Shown here: positions 43,511 through 51,876 of the stretch, in pieces
How positions within the stretch are numbered: the stretch's first letter is position 1
Layout: each line of letters begins with the position of its first letter
Made by a program: the position numbers and the translations under genes
Assembly: GCA_023451825.1 (NCBI GenBank)
Contig: JAEXYA010000050.1
Coordinates: 134,829-198,828 of the forward strand
DNA from: Pseudomonadota bacterium
GTDB lineage: Bacteria > Pseudomonadota > Alphaproteobacteria > Rhizobiales > Xanthobacteraceae
Direction: 5' to 3'
Length of the DNA: 64,000 nucleotides
Notes under the pieces: model-generated
Databases searched by the model: none
Told to the model about the DNA's origin: nothing
Seen by the model: the letters and a program-made list of their open reading frames with translations, nothing else

Positions 43511-45316
43511 TTACTGAGGGAGTGCAAACACCGTGAGCGAGCCGCCGAGCGCCGTGTAGTTGCTCAGGGCTGCGTAGCCACCGACTGCGCCGAGACCCGC
43601 AGTCGGATCGGTCAGACCAGCCGCGAGGCCGATGCCGGCCCAGCCGCCGACGCCCGACAGGATCGCGATATATTGCCGGCCGTTGTTCTCGTAGGTCGTG
43701 ACGTTGCCGATGATGCCGGAGGCGGTCTTGAACTTGTAGAGCTCCTTGCCCGTCTTGGCATCGACAGCCTTCAGATAGCCTTCGAGCGTGCCGTAGAACA
43801 CCACGCCGCCAGCGGTGGCGAGGGCGCCCGACCAGACCGAGAACTGCTCCTTGTTGGACCACACGATCTTGCCGGTCTTATTGTCCCAGGCGATGAAGTT
43901 GCCCATATGGGTTTCACCCGGAGGCGGATACATCGACAGCGTCGCGCCCACATAGGGCTGGCCGGCGGTGTAGTTCACCTTGAAGGGCTCGTAGTCCATG
44001 CAGACATGGTTGGTCGGCACGTAGAACAGCTGGGTATCCGGCGAATAGGCTGCCGGTTGCTGGTCCTTGGTGCCGAGCGCCGCCGGGCAGACGCCCTTGG
44101 TGTTGACGTCCTCGCCCTGCTTCTCCGTCGAATACTGATCGACGACTTTCGGGCGACCGTAGGTCGGTGACGACTTGTTCATGTCGACGCCGGTGGTCCA
44201 GTTCACCTTCGGATCGTATTTCTCCGCCACCAGCAATTCGCCGCTGACGCGGTCCATGGTGTAAGCGAGGCCGTTACGGTCGAAATGCGTCAGCAGCTTG
44301 CGGTTCTGGCCGTTCATCTGCTGATCGCTGAGGATCATCTCATTGACGCCGTCATAGTCCCATTCGTCATGGGGCGTCATCTGATAGACCCACTTGGCCA
44401 TACCGGTATCGGCATCGCGGGCGAAGATGGTCATCGACCACTTGTTGTCGCCCGGCCGCTGCTTCGGATTCCAGGTCGAGGGATTGCCGGAGCCGTAATA
44501 AACCAGGTTCAGTTCGGGATCGTAAGACGTCCAGCCCCATGTGCAGCCGCCGCCGATCTTCCACTGATCGCCCTGCCAGGTCTTGATGCTGGAATCCTTG
44601 CCGACTGGCTTGCCCAGCGCCATGGTCTTTTCCGGGTCGAACATGATCTGGTCGTCCGGGCCTTCAGAATAGGCGCGCCAGGCGAGCTTGCCGGTCTTTA
44701 GATCATAGGCCGTCATGTGGCACTGGACGCCGAACTCGCCGCCGGAGATGCCAATCAGCACCTTGTCCTTCACGACGAGCGGCGATGATGTCCCCGTCGC
44801 GCCCTTGCCCGGATCGCCATTCTTGACGGTCCAGATTTCCTTGCCGGTCTTGGCGTCGAGCGCGACCAGCGTCGTGTCGGCCTGATGCAGGAAGATCTTG
44901 CCGTCCGCATAGGCGACGCCACGGTTCACCGTGTCGCAGCACATCACCGGAATGACGTTCGGATCCTGCTTCGGCTCATATTTCCAGACGATCTTGCTGT
45001 CCTGCGCCAGGTCCATCGCGAACACTTTGTTCGGGAAGGGCGTATGGACATACATCATGTTGCCGATGATCAGCGGACCGCCTTCATGGCCACGCAGCAC
45101 ACCGGTGGAGAAAGTCCAAGCAACCTGCAGCTTGCCCACATTCGCTGCGGTGATCTGATTGAGCTTGGAATAGCGCGTATTGGCATAGTCCCCCGCGGGC
45201 ATCACCCAGTCTTTGGGGTTGGCCGACATCTTCATCAGTTCGTCATTGGCATTGGCAACGCTGGCGGCAGAAACCGCCAAGGTCCCAAGGCAAGTCGCGA
45301 GAAGCACCTTTCGCAT
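43511..45316 (-). CDS. xoxF: PQQ-dependent lanthanide-type methanol dehydrogenase
   Basis: A 601-residue quinoprotein with a signal peptide (residues 1-23). It forms an eight-bladed propeller with W-docking motifs and carries the vicinal disulfide Cys126-Cys127 (VMCCDTV) that packs on PQQ. In DEWDYDGVNEM the catalytic Asp320 is followed two residues later by Asp322. This extra Asp distinguishes lanthanide-binding XoxF from calcium-dependent MxaF, which has Ala there. It oxidises methanol to formaldehyde (or further to formate) in the periplasm. First gene of the minus-strand operon xoxF-xoxG-flhA-gfa; divergent from an AraC-type regulator. Confidence 0.96.
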   Translation of the reverse strand: MRKVLLATCLGTLAVSAASVANANDELMKMSANPKDWVMPAGDYANTRYSKLNQITAANVGKLQVAWTFSTGVLRGHEGGPLIIGNMMYVHTPFPNKVFAMDLAQDSKIVWKYEPKQDPNVIPVMCCDTVNRGVAYADGKIFLHQADTTLVALDAKTGKEIWTVKNGDPGKGATGTSSPLVVKDKVLIGISGGEFGVQCHMTAYDLKTGKLAWRAYSEGPDDQIMFDPEKTMALGKPVGKDSSIKTWQGDQWKIGGGCTWGWTSYDPELNLVYYGSGNPSTWNPKQRPGDNKWSMTIFARDADTGMAKWVYQMTPHDEWDYDGVNEMILSDQQMNGQNRKLLTHFDRNGLAYTMDRVSGELLVAEKYDPKVNWTTGVDMNKSSPTYGRPKVVDQYSTEKQGEDVNTKGVCPAALGTKDQQPAAYSPDTQLFYVPTNHVCMDYEPFKVNYTAGQPYVGATLSMYPPPGETHMGNFIAWDNKTGKIVWSNKEQFSVWSGALATAGGVVFYGTLEGYLKAVDAKTGKELYKFKTASGIIGNVTTYENNGRQYIAILSGVGGWAGIGLAAGLTDPTAGLGAVGGYAALSNYTALGGSLTVFALPQ

Positions 45317-45764
45317 TGTGACGTCCTCCCAGACATGAGCGCCAGCCGTGTTTGATGAGCCGGCATCGTTTTTGGTAGTTCATCAGTAGCGCGCCTGACC
45401 CATGCATACTTGCCCAAGAGCGAAACGAACTTGCTTGAAAGCGAAGCTACGCAAAATAATTTCACGCATGTCGTCGCTTCCCTCTGTGACTGCGGATCCC
45501 TGCTGCAGCGCACGCGTATGGTGTGCGTCGCCACCTGCAGTTGATGTTTCGCTTGACGGCGCAGGACGAAGGTCAGAGGATCAATATGGAATTTCGCGAA
45601 CGGCTAGTTGTGAGTCTCATCGTCGATGCCTCCACGTCTTTTCGTATATGCATCGATATATGAGAAATTCTCTTCGGCCTGCCGATCGCTCACGTGAGTA
45701 GCTTGTGTCGTTCCATCCTCAGGCGGGCGCGTCGTAGCGATGGACTTGGATCGGTGACTGACTC
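45317..45764. promoter_or_regulatory. Divergent xoxF/araC-type regulatory region
   Basis: 448 bases with no convincing gene. Two small palindromes stand out near the regulator side: GAGAAATTCTC at 45662-45672 and CTCACGTGAG at 45689-45698. These are candidate regulator sites. AT-rich stretches at 45455-45465 and 45640-45665 could hold promoters, but no -35/-10 pair is assigned with confidence. Confidence 0.45.
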
Positions 45765-46739
45765 ATGTCTGAAAGTCTCTGCTCGCTCACCACATCCGGC
45801 TTGACGACCACAAAGCAGATCCAGCTTTGGTCAGATGCACTGACCGAATTATGCGGGCGTTTCGACATCGATCCGCTGGATGAGCCGATCTTCGATGGCT
45901 TGATCAACTACACGTCGGTATCGCGGCTCAAGCTGTGCCAGATCGAGGCAAGCCCGCATCGGATCGGCCATGCGGCTGCCCGCATCCGCAATAGCGACCA
46001 TCCCTATGTGAAAATCCTGTTCCAAACTCACGGGATTTCGCATTTCGAGCAAGATGGTCGCCGCTTCGAGATCGGTCCGGGCGATTGCCTGGTTTACGAT
46101 GTGTCATGCCCGCATACGATCGTGAGCCCCGCATTCACGCGCCATGACGTCGTGATCGTGCCAAAAGACCTCCTGCATGAGCGTGGTCTCGGCAATGGCA
46201 ATGTGGCGGCTTGCAAGGTCTCATCGCGGGGCGGGACCGGCCGTATTGCGCATGATTTCCTGCAGGCGACTTTCAACGAGGCCGGGCGCCTGTCGCCGCA
46301 AAATGCCAGCAGTGTCGCCGAATCCCTGATTGATCTGTTGCTTCTCCCGTTGCGCGATGCGGATGCGACGCTGGACCGTGTCGGCCCTGAAGCGATGTAT
46401 ATTCGCGCGCAAGCGTTTATTCGTGAGCATCTTCGTGATCCAGAGCTCAGCATCGATCAGATCTCCACCGCATTGCAGTGCACCAAGCGCTATCTCCACA
46501 TGCTGTTCAGCGATCGCGGGATCACGGTGAGCGATTACATCTGGCAAACGCGTCTGCAGAATTGTCGGCAGGAACTAGAGAACCAGGGCGGTAAAACCAT
46601 CACGGATGTCGCGTTCTCATGGGGCTTTTCGAGTTCATCGCATTTCAGCCGCGTGTTCCGGAAGTATTTCGGCATCGTTCCTTCGGCAATCCATCGCGCA
46701 CCTGGTGGCCTGCCGTCGGCCGTTTCGCGGCAACTTTAG
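45765..46739 (+). CDS. AraC-family transcriptional regulator
   Basis: A 324-residue regulator. The N-terminal ~200 residues form the AraC_binding_2-like cupin sensor (HPYVKILFQTHGISHFEQDGR, GDCLVYD). The C-terminal 100 residues hold two helix-turn-helix motifs (LSIDQISTALQCTKRYLHMLF and ITDVAFSWGFSSSSHFSRVFRKYFG). It is divergent from xoxF across 448 bases and followed by pqqA, so control of the methanol-oxidation genes is likely. Effector unknown; the known Mxa/Xox regulators are mostly two-component or other systems, and this type is less described there. Confidence 0.88.
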   Translation: MSESLCSLTTSGLTTTKQIQLWSDALTELCGRFDIDPLDEPIFDGLINYTSVSRLKLCQIEASPHRIGHAAARIRNSDHPYVKILFQTHGISHFEQDGRRFEIGPGDCLVYDVSCPHTIVSPAFTRHDVVIVPKDLLHERGLGNGNVAACKVSSRGGTGRIAHDFLQATFNEAGRLSPQNASSVAESLIDLLLLPLRDADATLDRVGPEAMYIRAQAFIREHLRDPELSIDQISTALQCTKRYLHMLFSDRGITVSDYIWQTRLQNCRQELENQGGKTITDVAFSWGFSSSSHFSRVFRKYFGIVPSAIHRAPGGLPSAVSRQL

Positions 46740-46859
46740 TTGCCGGCTGATCCCCGGCGAGATTTAACGAATCAACCACAAGACGTCGCATTGAAATGGC
46801 TCGCTTACGTGACTATCGTGAGCGTGCGCGATGTTCGCGCATATTCCGAGGAGACCAAG

Positions 46860-46940
46860 ATGAGTTGGAAAACTCCGAAGATCGTGGAAGTGCAGGTCGG
46901 CATGGAAATCAACATGTATGCCTGCGCAGCCCGTAAGTAA
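46860..46940 (+). CDS. pqqA: PQQ precursor peptide PqqA
   Basis: A 26-codon gene, ATG at 46860 with GAGGAG eight bases upstream. The peptide starts MSWKTPKIVEVQVG and contains the crosslinked pair Glu16 and Tyr20 in the E-I-N-M-Y motif, followed by ACAARK. These two residues are the atoms source of PQQ after PqqE action. pqqBCDE are not adjacent; the next gene encodes a beta-barrel. It provides the precursor for the cofactor of XoxF, so its location beside xoxF is functionally sensible. It may be one of several pqqA copies in the genome. Confidence 0.93.
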   Translation: MSWKTPKIVEVQVGMEINMYACAARK

Positions 46941-47071
46941 CAGATCAGTCCATTGGATCGATCTCTCCCGGCTCGCGGGTTTCGGCCTGCGGGCCGGGTA
47001 GGGCAGTGTTGCTGCCGGCGTGCGAAAGTCATTGCACAAAGCGCGTCGTCGATCGATGCGAGCAAGTTCGA

Positions 47072-47938
47072 ATGCAGGCGTTTCGCAAGGCTATGGCGAT
47101 ACGGTGCGCCATTGCTGCCTTAGCGATGTTCGCGCCCCTATGCGCCGCCGCCGGTGACATCGATACCGAGCATATTTTCGCATTCATGATCGGCAGCGAT
47201 ATCGGCCATGTCGGCGAGCGGGAGTTTCAGAGCGAAACGACGGGACGTTTCGGGAAAGCCGGTGGACGCTATCGCGTGGGCGAGCAAGAGTTCGAGCTCG
47301 AACTGGTCCCGGCACGCGATGTTCGTATCGAGCTCGGCAGCAGCGTCTCCGCTTATGATCTGGCCAATCCAAACGGCGGCACAGCCCGTGGCTTTGCCTG
47401 GCAGGGCGCATCCGTGGATATCCGCTATCGGCTTCTCGACCGCGAGATCGCTCCGTTCGGGATGACAGTGGCATTTGGTGGCGATGTCAGCAGGCTCGAC
47501 GAGGCAAAGGCGCAGCGTGTGAACGGCCTGGGTGCCGGTCTGAGACTGGCGTTGGATCGCGAGATTGCCTCTGGAGTGATCGGAGCGATCAATCTGCTGT
47601 ATCAGCCGGAATGGACGCGTTTCAGTAGCACCGGACGGTTGGAACGTGAGTCCGTCGCCGGGGTCTCGCTGGGCCTGATGATGCAGGCAAGCACCGGCGT
47701 TCTGCTCGGTGGCGAGGCGCGATATATGCGTCGTTACGAAGGTGCTGGTCTGAACGCATTGGCCGGGCAGGCGGTGTTTGTCGGCCCGACCGCATATTTT
47801 CAGCTATCCGAGCGTACACGTCTGACCGCAAGCTGGAGCGCACAGGTCTGGGGGCGTACGGAAGGCACCGGATCGGCGCTGGACCTGGTCAATTTTGAAC
47901 GCCATCAGGCGCGATTGGTCTATGGCGTGAACTTCTAG
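47072..47938 (+). CDS. Predicted outer-membrane beta-barrel protein, function unknown
   Basis: A 288-residue exported protein with a signal peptide (ending LCAAAG). Alternating hydrophobic/polar strands run through the mature part. A terminal Phe (RLVYGVNF) is typical of Bam-inserted outer-membrane proteins. I do not recognise a family. ATGs at 47072 and 47093 are both possible starts. It lies 131 bases after pqqA on the same strand, in the middle of the quinoprotein cluster; a role as channel for alcohols, PQQ or metal is speculative. Confidence 0.65.
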   Translation: MQAFRKAMAIRCAIAALAMFAPLCAAAGDIDTEHIFAFMIGSDIGHVGEREFQSETTGRFGKAGGRYRVGEQEFELELVPARDVRIELGSSVSAYDLANPNGGTARGFAWQGASVDIRYRLLDREIAPFGMTVAFGGDVSRLDEAKAQRVNGLGAGLRLALDREIASGVIGAINLLYQPEWTRFSSTGRLERESVAGVSLGLMMQASTGVLLGGEARYMRRYEGAGLNALAGQAVFVGPTAYFQLSERTRLTASWSAQVWGRTEGTGSALDLVNFERHQARLVYGVNF

Positions 47939-48014
47939 AGGCGGAGTGGCGAAACTTCGGGCTGCCGGCTGCGTAATCGACGTGATAGGCTTCGAACGAT
48001 CCGGGATCAGCCCT

Positions 48015-48224
48015 ATGAATATGATCAATCTTATCATGACGGTTTGCGCGGTGTCGTCGCCGACTGTTTGCGAAGAGCGAAACCTGGTCTTCGCAGCGGA
48101 CTTTTCGCTGAAACAGTGCGTCATGGCCGCCCAGCCTTACATCGCGCAATGGGTGGGTGAGCATCCTAAATGGACCGCGGTGAAATGGCGGTGTGAGTAT
48201 CCCCACAGCAATGACAAGGCCTGA
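48015..48224 (+). CDS. Small Cys-containing protein (69 aa), function unknown
   Basis: A 69-residue protein with a short hydrophobic N-terminus (NMINLIMTVCAV). Four cysteines lie in TVCAV, TVCEERN, LKQCVMAAQ and KWRCEYP, and a WVGEHPKW core follows. Similar small proteins with this Cys spacing occur in Bradyrhizobium relatives as I recall; no function is known. The frame extends upstream without good start signals. Convergent with the next gene. Confidence 0.6.
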   Translation: MNMINLIMTVCAVSSPTVCEERNLVFAADFSLKQCVMAAQPYIAQWVGEHPKWTAVKWRCEYPHSNDKA

Positions 48225-48245
48225 GGCCGCGGCGTCCATCGAACG

Positions 48246-48602
48246 CTATTTGTTGCAATCTTTCAGATCCTTGTCGGCTATATCGAAGACTGCGTCGGCC
48301 TTGATCTCGATATCGCGCACCATGCATGTCCGTCCATCTGGATACCCCACTTTCGCGTCATAGCGCCCCGGCTCGATGCCGGAGATACGCAGCCGTTCGT
48401 CGTGATCGACCTCCTTATCCTTGTCGGCGAGGGTGAGGTTGGCGGTCCAGTTCGTCTGCCCCGCGGGCGAAAGCTGGAAGCTGGAGATGGTGGCGGTCGT
48501 CAAATTCCAGAGGCGGATACCCTTGCCGGCTTTGCCCTGGGCGTGTGCGGCGCCGGTCGCCGTGATGAAAACAATGGCCGTGATGACCGATATGCGAGAC
48601 AT
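48246..48602 (-). CDS. Exported hypothetical protein in the quinoprotein cluster
   Basis: A 118-residue protein with a signal peptide (residues 1-21, ending AHAQ). The mature domain (GIRLWNLTTATISSFQLSPAG, RYDAKVGYPDGRTCMV) is a small beta-sandwich-like domain with two cysteines. GGAGGGGA precedes the ATG at 48602. No family recognised. Convergent with the 69-residue gene and divergent from the 118-residue gene at 48688. Confidence 0.7.
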   Translation of the reverse strand: MSRISVITAIVFITATGAAHAQGKAGKGIRLWNLTTATISSFQLSPAGQTNWTANLTLADKDKEVDHDERLRISGIEPGRYDAKVGYPDGRTCMVRDIEIKADAVFDIADKDLKDCNK

Positions 48603-48687
48603 GTCCCCTCCCGATCCATTCACGTTGAGTTGGAGAAATTGGTCGGTATAGTTGAGACGCAATCTCCGTCAGCTTCAAGAGGGGCTC

Positions 48688-49044
48688 GTGAGACAAAACA
48701 GAAGCGCAGCGCATCTCGCCTTCTTCGCAGCCGCACTCACATGGTCGAGCGCGACGCTAGCGGCGGAGATCAACGACTATCCGACATCAACGCGCGCGGA
48801 ATATGTGTTCGGCTGCATGAAGGCCAATGGCGAGACTCGGCAATCGATCGAGCAGTGCTCCTGTTCTATCGACGTCGTGGCGTCTCTGGTGCCCTATCAG
48901 CGCTACATCACCGCGGAAACCGCGCTGAGCATGGCGCAGGTGCGCGGCAATCTCAGCGCTCAGTTCCGGACCTCGGAGCAAGCAACCAGCGCCATCAACG
49001 ACGTGCGGCGGGCGCAGGCGGAGGCTGAGGTACGGTGTTTCTAG
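48688..49044 (+). CDS. Exported hypothetical protein in the quinoprotein cluster
   Basis: A 118-residue exported protein with a signal peptide (ending TLAA). A Cys-X-Cys motif lies in EQCSCSIDV, with other Cys in FGCMKANG and VRCF. GTG at 48688 has AGGGG upstream and gives a compact signal peptide; an ATG at 48652 would prepend twelve residues. I do not recognise the family with certainty. It converges on the SoxYZ-like gene with a 6-base gap. Confidence 0.7.
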   Translation: MRQNRSAAHLAFFAAALTWSSATLAAEINDYPTSTRAEYVFGCMKANGETRQSIEQCSCSIDVVASLVPYQRYITAETALSMAQVRGNLSAQFRTSEQATSAINDVRRAQAEAEVRCF

Positions 49045-49050
49045 CGGGCA

Positions 49051-49866
49051 TTACATCGTGCTGCCGTCGGTCTTCCATTCCTTCTTGAACATGCGTCCAT
49101 CGGTGTCCTTTGCCTCGACGCGAAAGGTTTTTGCGCCGTTCGCGACATAGGTGAAGCGGATGTTCGGGTCTTCCGAGATCGATATGCCGCCTTCCATGGA
49201 CAGGATCGGGCTGTCGTCCTGCCAGAGCTGCAGCCGGTCCACGTAGAAGGCCGGCACATAGAGCTGTGTGACCTGATCCATCTGCAGGCCGGAATTGTTG
49301 GGATGCCCGATCATCACCTGCGCATCGCGCGTGCCGGTCGCTCCGTCATCGGACTTCGTGAATTGCCGATAGCGGATCTGGCCGAGCCGGCCTTTGGCCT
49401 CCTCGGCATTCTTAGCGGCTGGCGCCGAACAGCCGCCGGAGGCCTTCACATAGGTTTTTACCATGTAGAGCCTGCCGTCACCGGCTTCCGCGACAGCATG
49501 GACATTGGTGTAATTATTGACCCGGACGCGGGTCGCGATCTCGGACACGTTGGCATCGGCGCCAAGCGTGAATTTCGCGGCCATCGGTGCCGGGTTCTCG
49601 TCGATCACCAATGTGATGGCGACGACGCGCCTGTTCGGATCGGATGCCGGCTTGATTCGCAGCGTCACCGGAACGATCGCCGCGTCCTCCGCCCGTGCAG
49701 GCATTTCGAGCGCGATCATCGCACTGCCATCGTCCATCGGCTTGCTGTCAAAGATATCCTGCACGAGGCCGGGCCACGGATCGTTCTTCTCGGCCGCCGA
49801 TAGCGGGGCGGCGATCAGGGCCAAACAGATCGCGATACAGGCATTGCGAACAGGAATTCCCGGCAT
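49051..49866 (-). CDS. Quinoprotein dehydrogenase-associated SoxYZ-like carrier
   Basis: A 271-residue exported protein (signal peptide ending LSAAE) fusing a SoxY-like N-domain to a SoxZ-like C-domain. At the junction lies VKASGGCSAP, the counterpart of the SoxY swinging-arm GGC, with Cys146 as the likely carrier residue. In the Sox system this Cys carries sulfur intermediates. The fused form co-occurs with quinoprotein dehydrogenases, and its cargo is unknown. The ATG at 49866 has GAGG upstream. It is downstream of the metallohydrolase gene on the same strand (53-base gap). Confidence 0.85.
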   Translation of the reverse strand: MPGIPVRNACIAICLALIAAPLSAAEKNDPWPGLVQDIFDSKPMDDGSAMIALEMPARAEDAAIVPVTLRIKPASDPNRRVVAITLVIDENPAPMAAKFTLGADANVSEIATRVRVNNYTNVHAVAEAGDGRLYMVKTYVKASGGCSAPAAKNAEEAKGRLGQIRYRQFTKSDDGATGTRDAQVMIGHPNNSGLQMDQVTQLYVPAFYVDRLQLWQDDSPILSMEGGISISEDPNIRFTYVANGAKTFRVEAKDTDGRMFKKEWKTDGSTM

Positions 49867-49919
49867 GGCATAATCCTCACCAAGGGAAACGACGCATCGT
49901 ATCCTAGCGCGTCTGCCGC

Positions 49920-50846
49920 TCATTCCCACTCAAATTGTGAGTATGCTGCAGTTGCGTTACGGCGATTGTAGTCGTTGAACAGTTCCCAATGTCCGCGCTC
50001 GGTCGTTGCCGCATGCTCTGCCGCCGTCGCCATGGGCGTTCCATCGGAAAGGGATCGGCGGATATCATTTGCCAAAATGCCGAGATACCGCCGCTCGGAA
50101 GCGAGTGCATCGGGCCAGTCGCTGACCTGCCCATGGCCGGGAATGACACGTTTAGCCGGCAGGGCAGCGAGGTCGTCGAGGAGCTGGAGCCAGGTCTTGA
50201 TGCTTCCATCGACGACTGGAATATGGCGGAGAAAGACGAGATCCCCTGCGAACAGCGTCCCCGACATCGTATCGAATACGGTGACGTCGCTGTCGCTGTG
50301 CGCGACAGGCCAAGCCTTGACGATAATGGATCGTCCGCCGAGATCGAGTGTCAGCGAACCATCGACGAGGCGGGTTGGCGGCACGATCCGCACATCGTTC
50401 ATCAATTCACGGCCCATGCTGCGCGTGAATGCGTCGAGATAAAAGGAGCCGCGCGCCGCCAAGGCCTGCGGCAGCCGCTTATGGCCCACGATCTCCGTTC
50501 CTTCCGCAACGAAGGCGGCATTGCCAAAGATGTGGTCGGGGTGGCCGTGGGTGTTGATCACGTAACGGATCGGCTTGTCGGTCCGCGTGCGGATCGCGGC
50601 AAGTAACTGCCGTCCTTCGCGGACGCTGCCACCTGTGTCGATCACGGCGACGGCCTGCTCCCCGACGATGAAGCCGATGTTGGCGATGGCGCCATCATTG
50701 TCCGATGACATCAACGCAATACGGCCTTCATGCATGAAGACGCCGGGCGCGACTTCGCTCACCGGAAGCGTTTTCTCCTGCGCGAGGCTCGGCGTTAGCG
50801 AAAAGATCGCGACGAGTGCAGCAAGCATCGCAATGCAAAAGCGCAT
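49920..50846 (-). CDS. Quinoprotein relay system metallo-beta-lactamase-fold hydrolase
   Basis: A 308-residue periplasmic enzyme. The signal peptide (ending SLAQ) precedes the MBL core with THGHPDHIFGN, the His in VAHSDSDV, TLFAGDLVF and VIPGHGQVSD, so a complete metal site. It corresponds to the metallohydrolase type seen beside PQQ-dependent dehydrogenases and SoxYZ-like carriers. Thioester or hemithioacetal hydrolysis on the carrier is an attractive inference, not shown. AGGAGG is six bases before the ATG at 50846. Confidence 0.85.
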   Translation of the reverse strand: MRFCIAMLAALVAIFSLTPSLAQEKTLPVSEVAPGVFMHEGRIALMSSDNDGAIANIGFIVGEQAVAVIDTGGSVREGRQLLAAIRTRTDKPIRYVINTHGHPDHIFGNAAFVAEGTEIVGHKRLPQALAARGSFYLDAFTRSMGRELMNDVRIVPPTRLVDGSLTLDLGGRSIIVKAWPVAHSDSDVTVFDTMSGTLFAGDLVFLRHIPVVDGSIKTWLQLLDDLAALPAKRVIPGHGQVSDWPDALASERRYLGILANDIRRSLSDGTPMATAAEHAATTERGHWELFNDYNRRNATAAYSQFEWE

Positions 50847-50985
50847 GCATGTCCTCCTCACGTGGTGCGGGCATGGATGCGCCGCAACATCAGCGGGTTT
50901 GATTTGTATCTTGCACGCCGAAAATGAGAAGCATAGCCTCCGCCGCAGTCAGGGATGCAATGTGAAGCACCATCGCGGGTAACGC

Positions 50986-51876
50986 ATGTCACGCAATGCA
51001 AGACGGCTTGATCGAACAATTATAATCTTCGTCGGCGCATTTGTTCTCGGCAGCTTGTCCGTTGTGCACGCGCAACCCGCGCCGCCAGTGGCCGGCGATC
51101 TTTCAGTCGAGCTGATCGATCCGCACGTGCTCCGCGTCTGTGCCGATCCGCGCAACATGCCGTTTTCGAATGAAAAGGGCGAAGGCTTCGAGAACAAGCT
51201 TGCGGAATTATTCGCGGCAAAACTGCAGAAGAAGCTGGACTATGTTTTCTTCCCGCAGGCGACCGGCTTCGTACGGATGACGTTGGGCGCCCATCGCTGC
51301 GATGTCATCATGGGCTTTCCGCAGGGCGATGATATCGCGCAGGGTACCAATCCATATTACCGCACGTCCTATGCGCTGGTGTCGAAACGTGGCTCCGGCC
51401 TCGAAGATGTCGCGACGCTTGAAGATGCCAGGCTGAAAGACAAGCATATCGGCATCGTCGCCGGAACGCCGCCCGCGACGAATATGGCCGTCAACGGGCT
51501 GATGGTGAATGCAAAGCCTTATCCGCTGGTCATCGATACGCGCATCGATTCCTCGGCCATCGCCATGATCAAGGATCTGACGGCCGGCAATATCGAAGCG
51601 GCTGTCTTGTGGGGGCCGATGGCTGGCTTTTATGCGAAGAACGCCGATCCGCCATTGCATGTCACGCCGCTGGTCAAGGAGACGACGGGGCCGCGGCTGG
51701 CTTACCGCATCGGCATGGGTGTGCGCGCTGCCGACCAGAACTGGAAGCGCCTTCTGAATCGGCTGATCCAGGAAAACCAGCCGGCGATCAACAAGATCCT
51801 GCTCGATTTCGGCGTGCCGCTGCTGGACGAGAACAATCGCCCGATTGGTGCGGAGTCGGCCGCGAAATCTCCGTGA
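50986..51876 (+). CDS. xoxJ: XoxJ/MxaJ-like quinoprotein-associated periplasmic binding protein
   Basis: A 296-residue exported protein with a type II (SBP_bac_3-like) fold: VLRVCADPRNMPFSNEKGEGFENKLAELF, HRCDVIMGFPQGDD and NPYYRTSYALVSKRG. Members labelled XoxJ or MxaJ accompany xoxF and xoxG and are thought to help activate or mature the dehydrogenase. An N-terminal signal anchor (about residues 11-29) precedes the domain. It overlaps the following CXXCW gene by four bases (GTGA). Divergent from the metallohydrolase gene. Confidence 0.88.
   Translation: MSRNARRLDRTIIIFVGAFVLGSLSVVHAQPAPPVAGDLSVELIDPHVLRVCADPRNMPFSNEKGEGFENKLAELFAAKLQKKLDYVFFPQATGFVRMTLGAHRCDVIMGFPQGDDIAQGTNPYYRTSYALVSKRGSGLEDVATLEDARLKDKHIGIVAGTPPATNMAVNGLMVNAKPYPLVIDTRIDSSAIAMIKDLTAGNIEAAVLWGPMAGFYAKNADPPLHVTPLVKETTGPRLAYRIGMGVRAADQNWKRLLNRLIQENQPAINKILLDFGVPLLDENNRPIGAESAAKSP

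Noticed and set aside
43511..45316. Calcium-dependent MxaF methanol dehydrogenase
   Set aside because: The active site has Asp-Tyr-Asp rather than Asp-Tyr-Ala, and the accessory genes are of the Xox type.
45402..45701. A 99-codon frame in the xoxF/araC gap
   Set aside because: Composition looks random (many Arg/Ser/Cys), no ribosome-binding site and it crosses likely promoter sequence.
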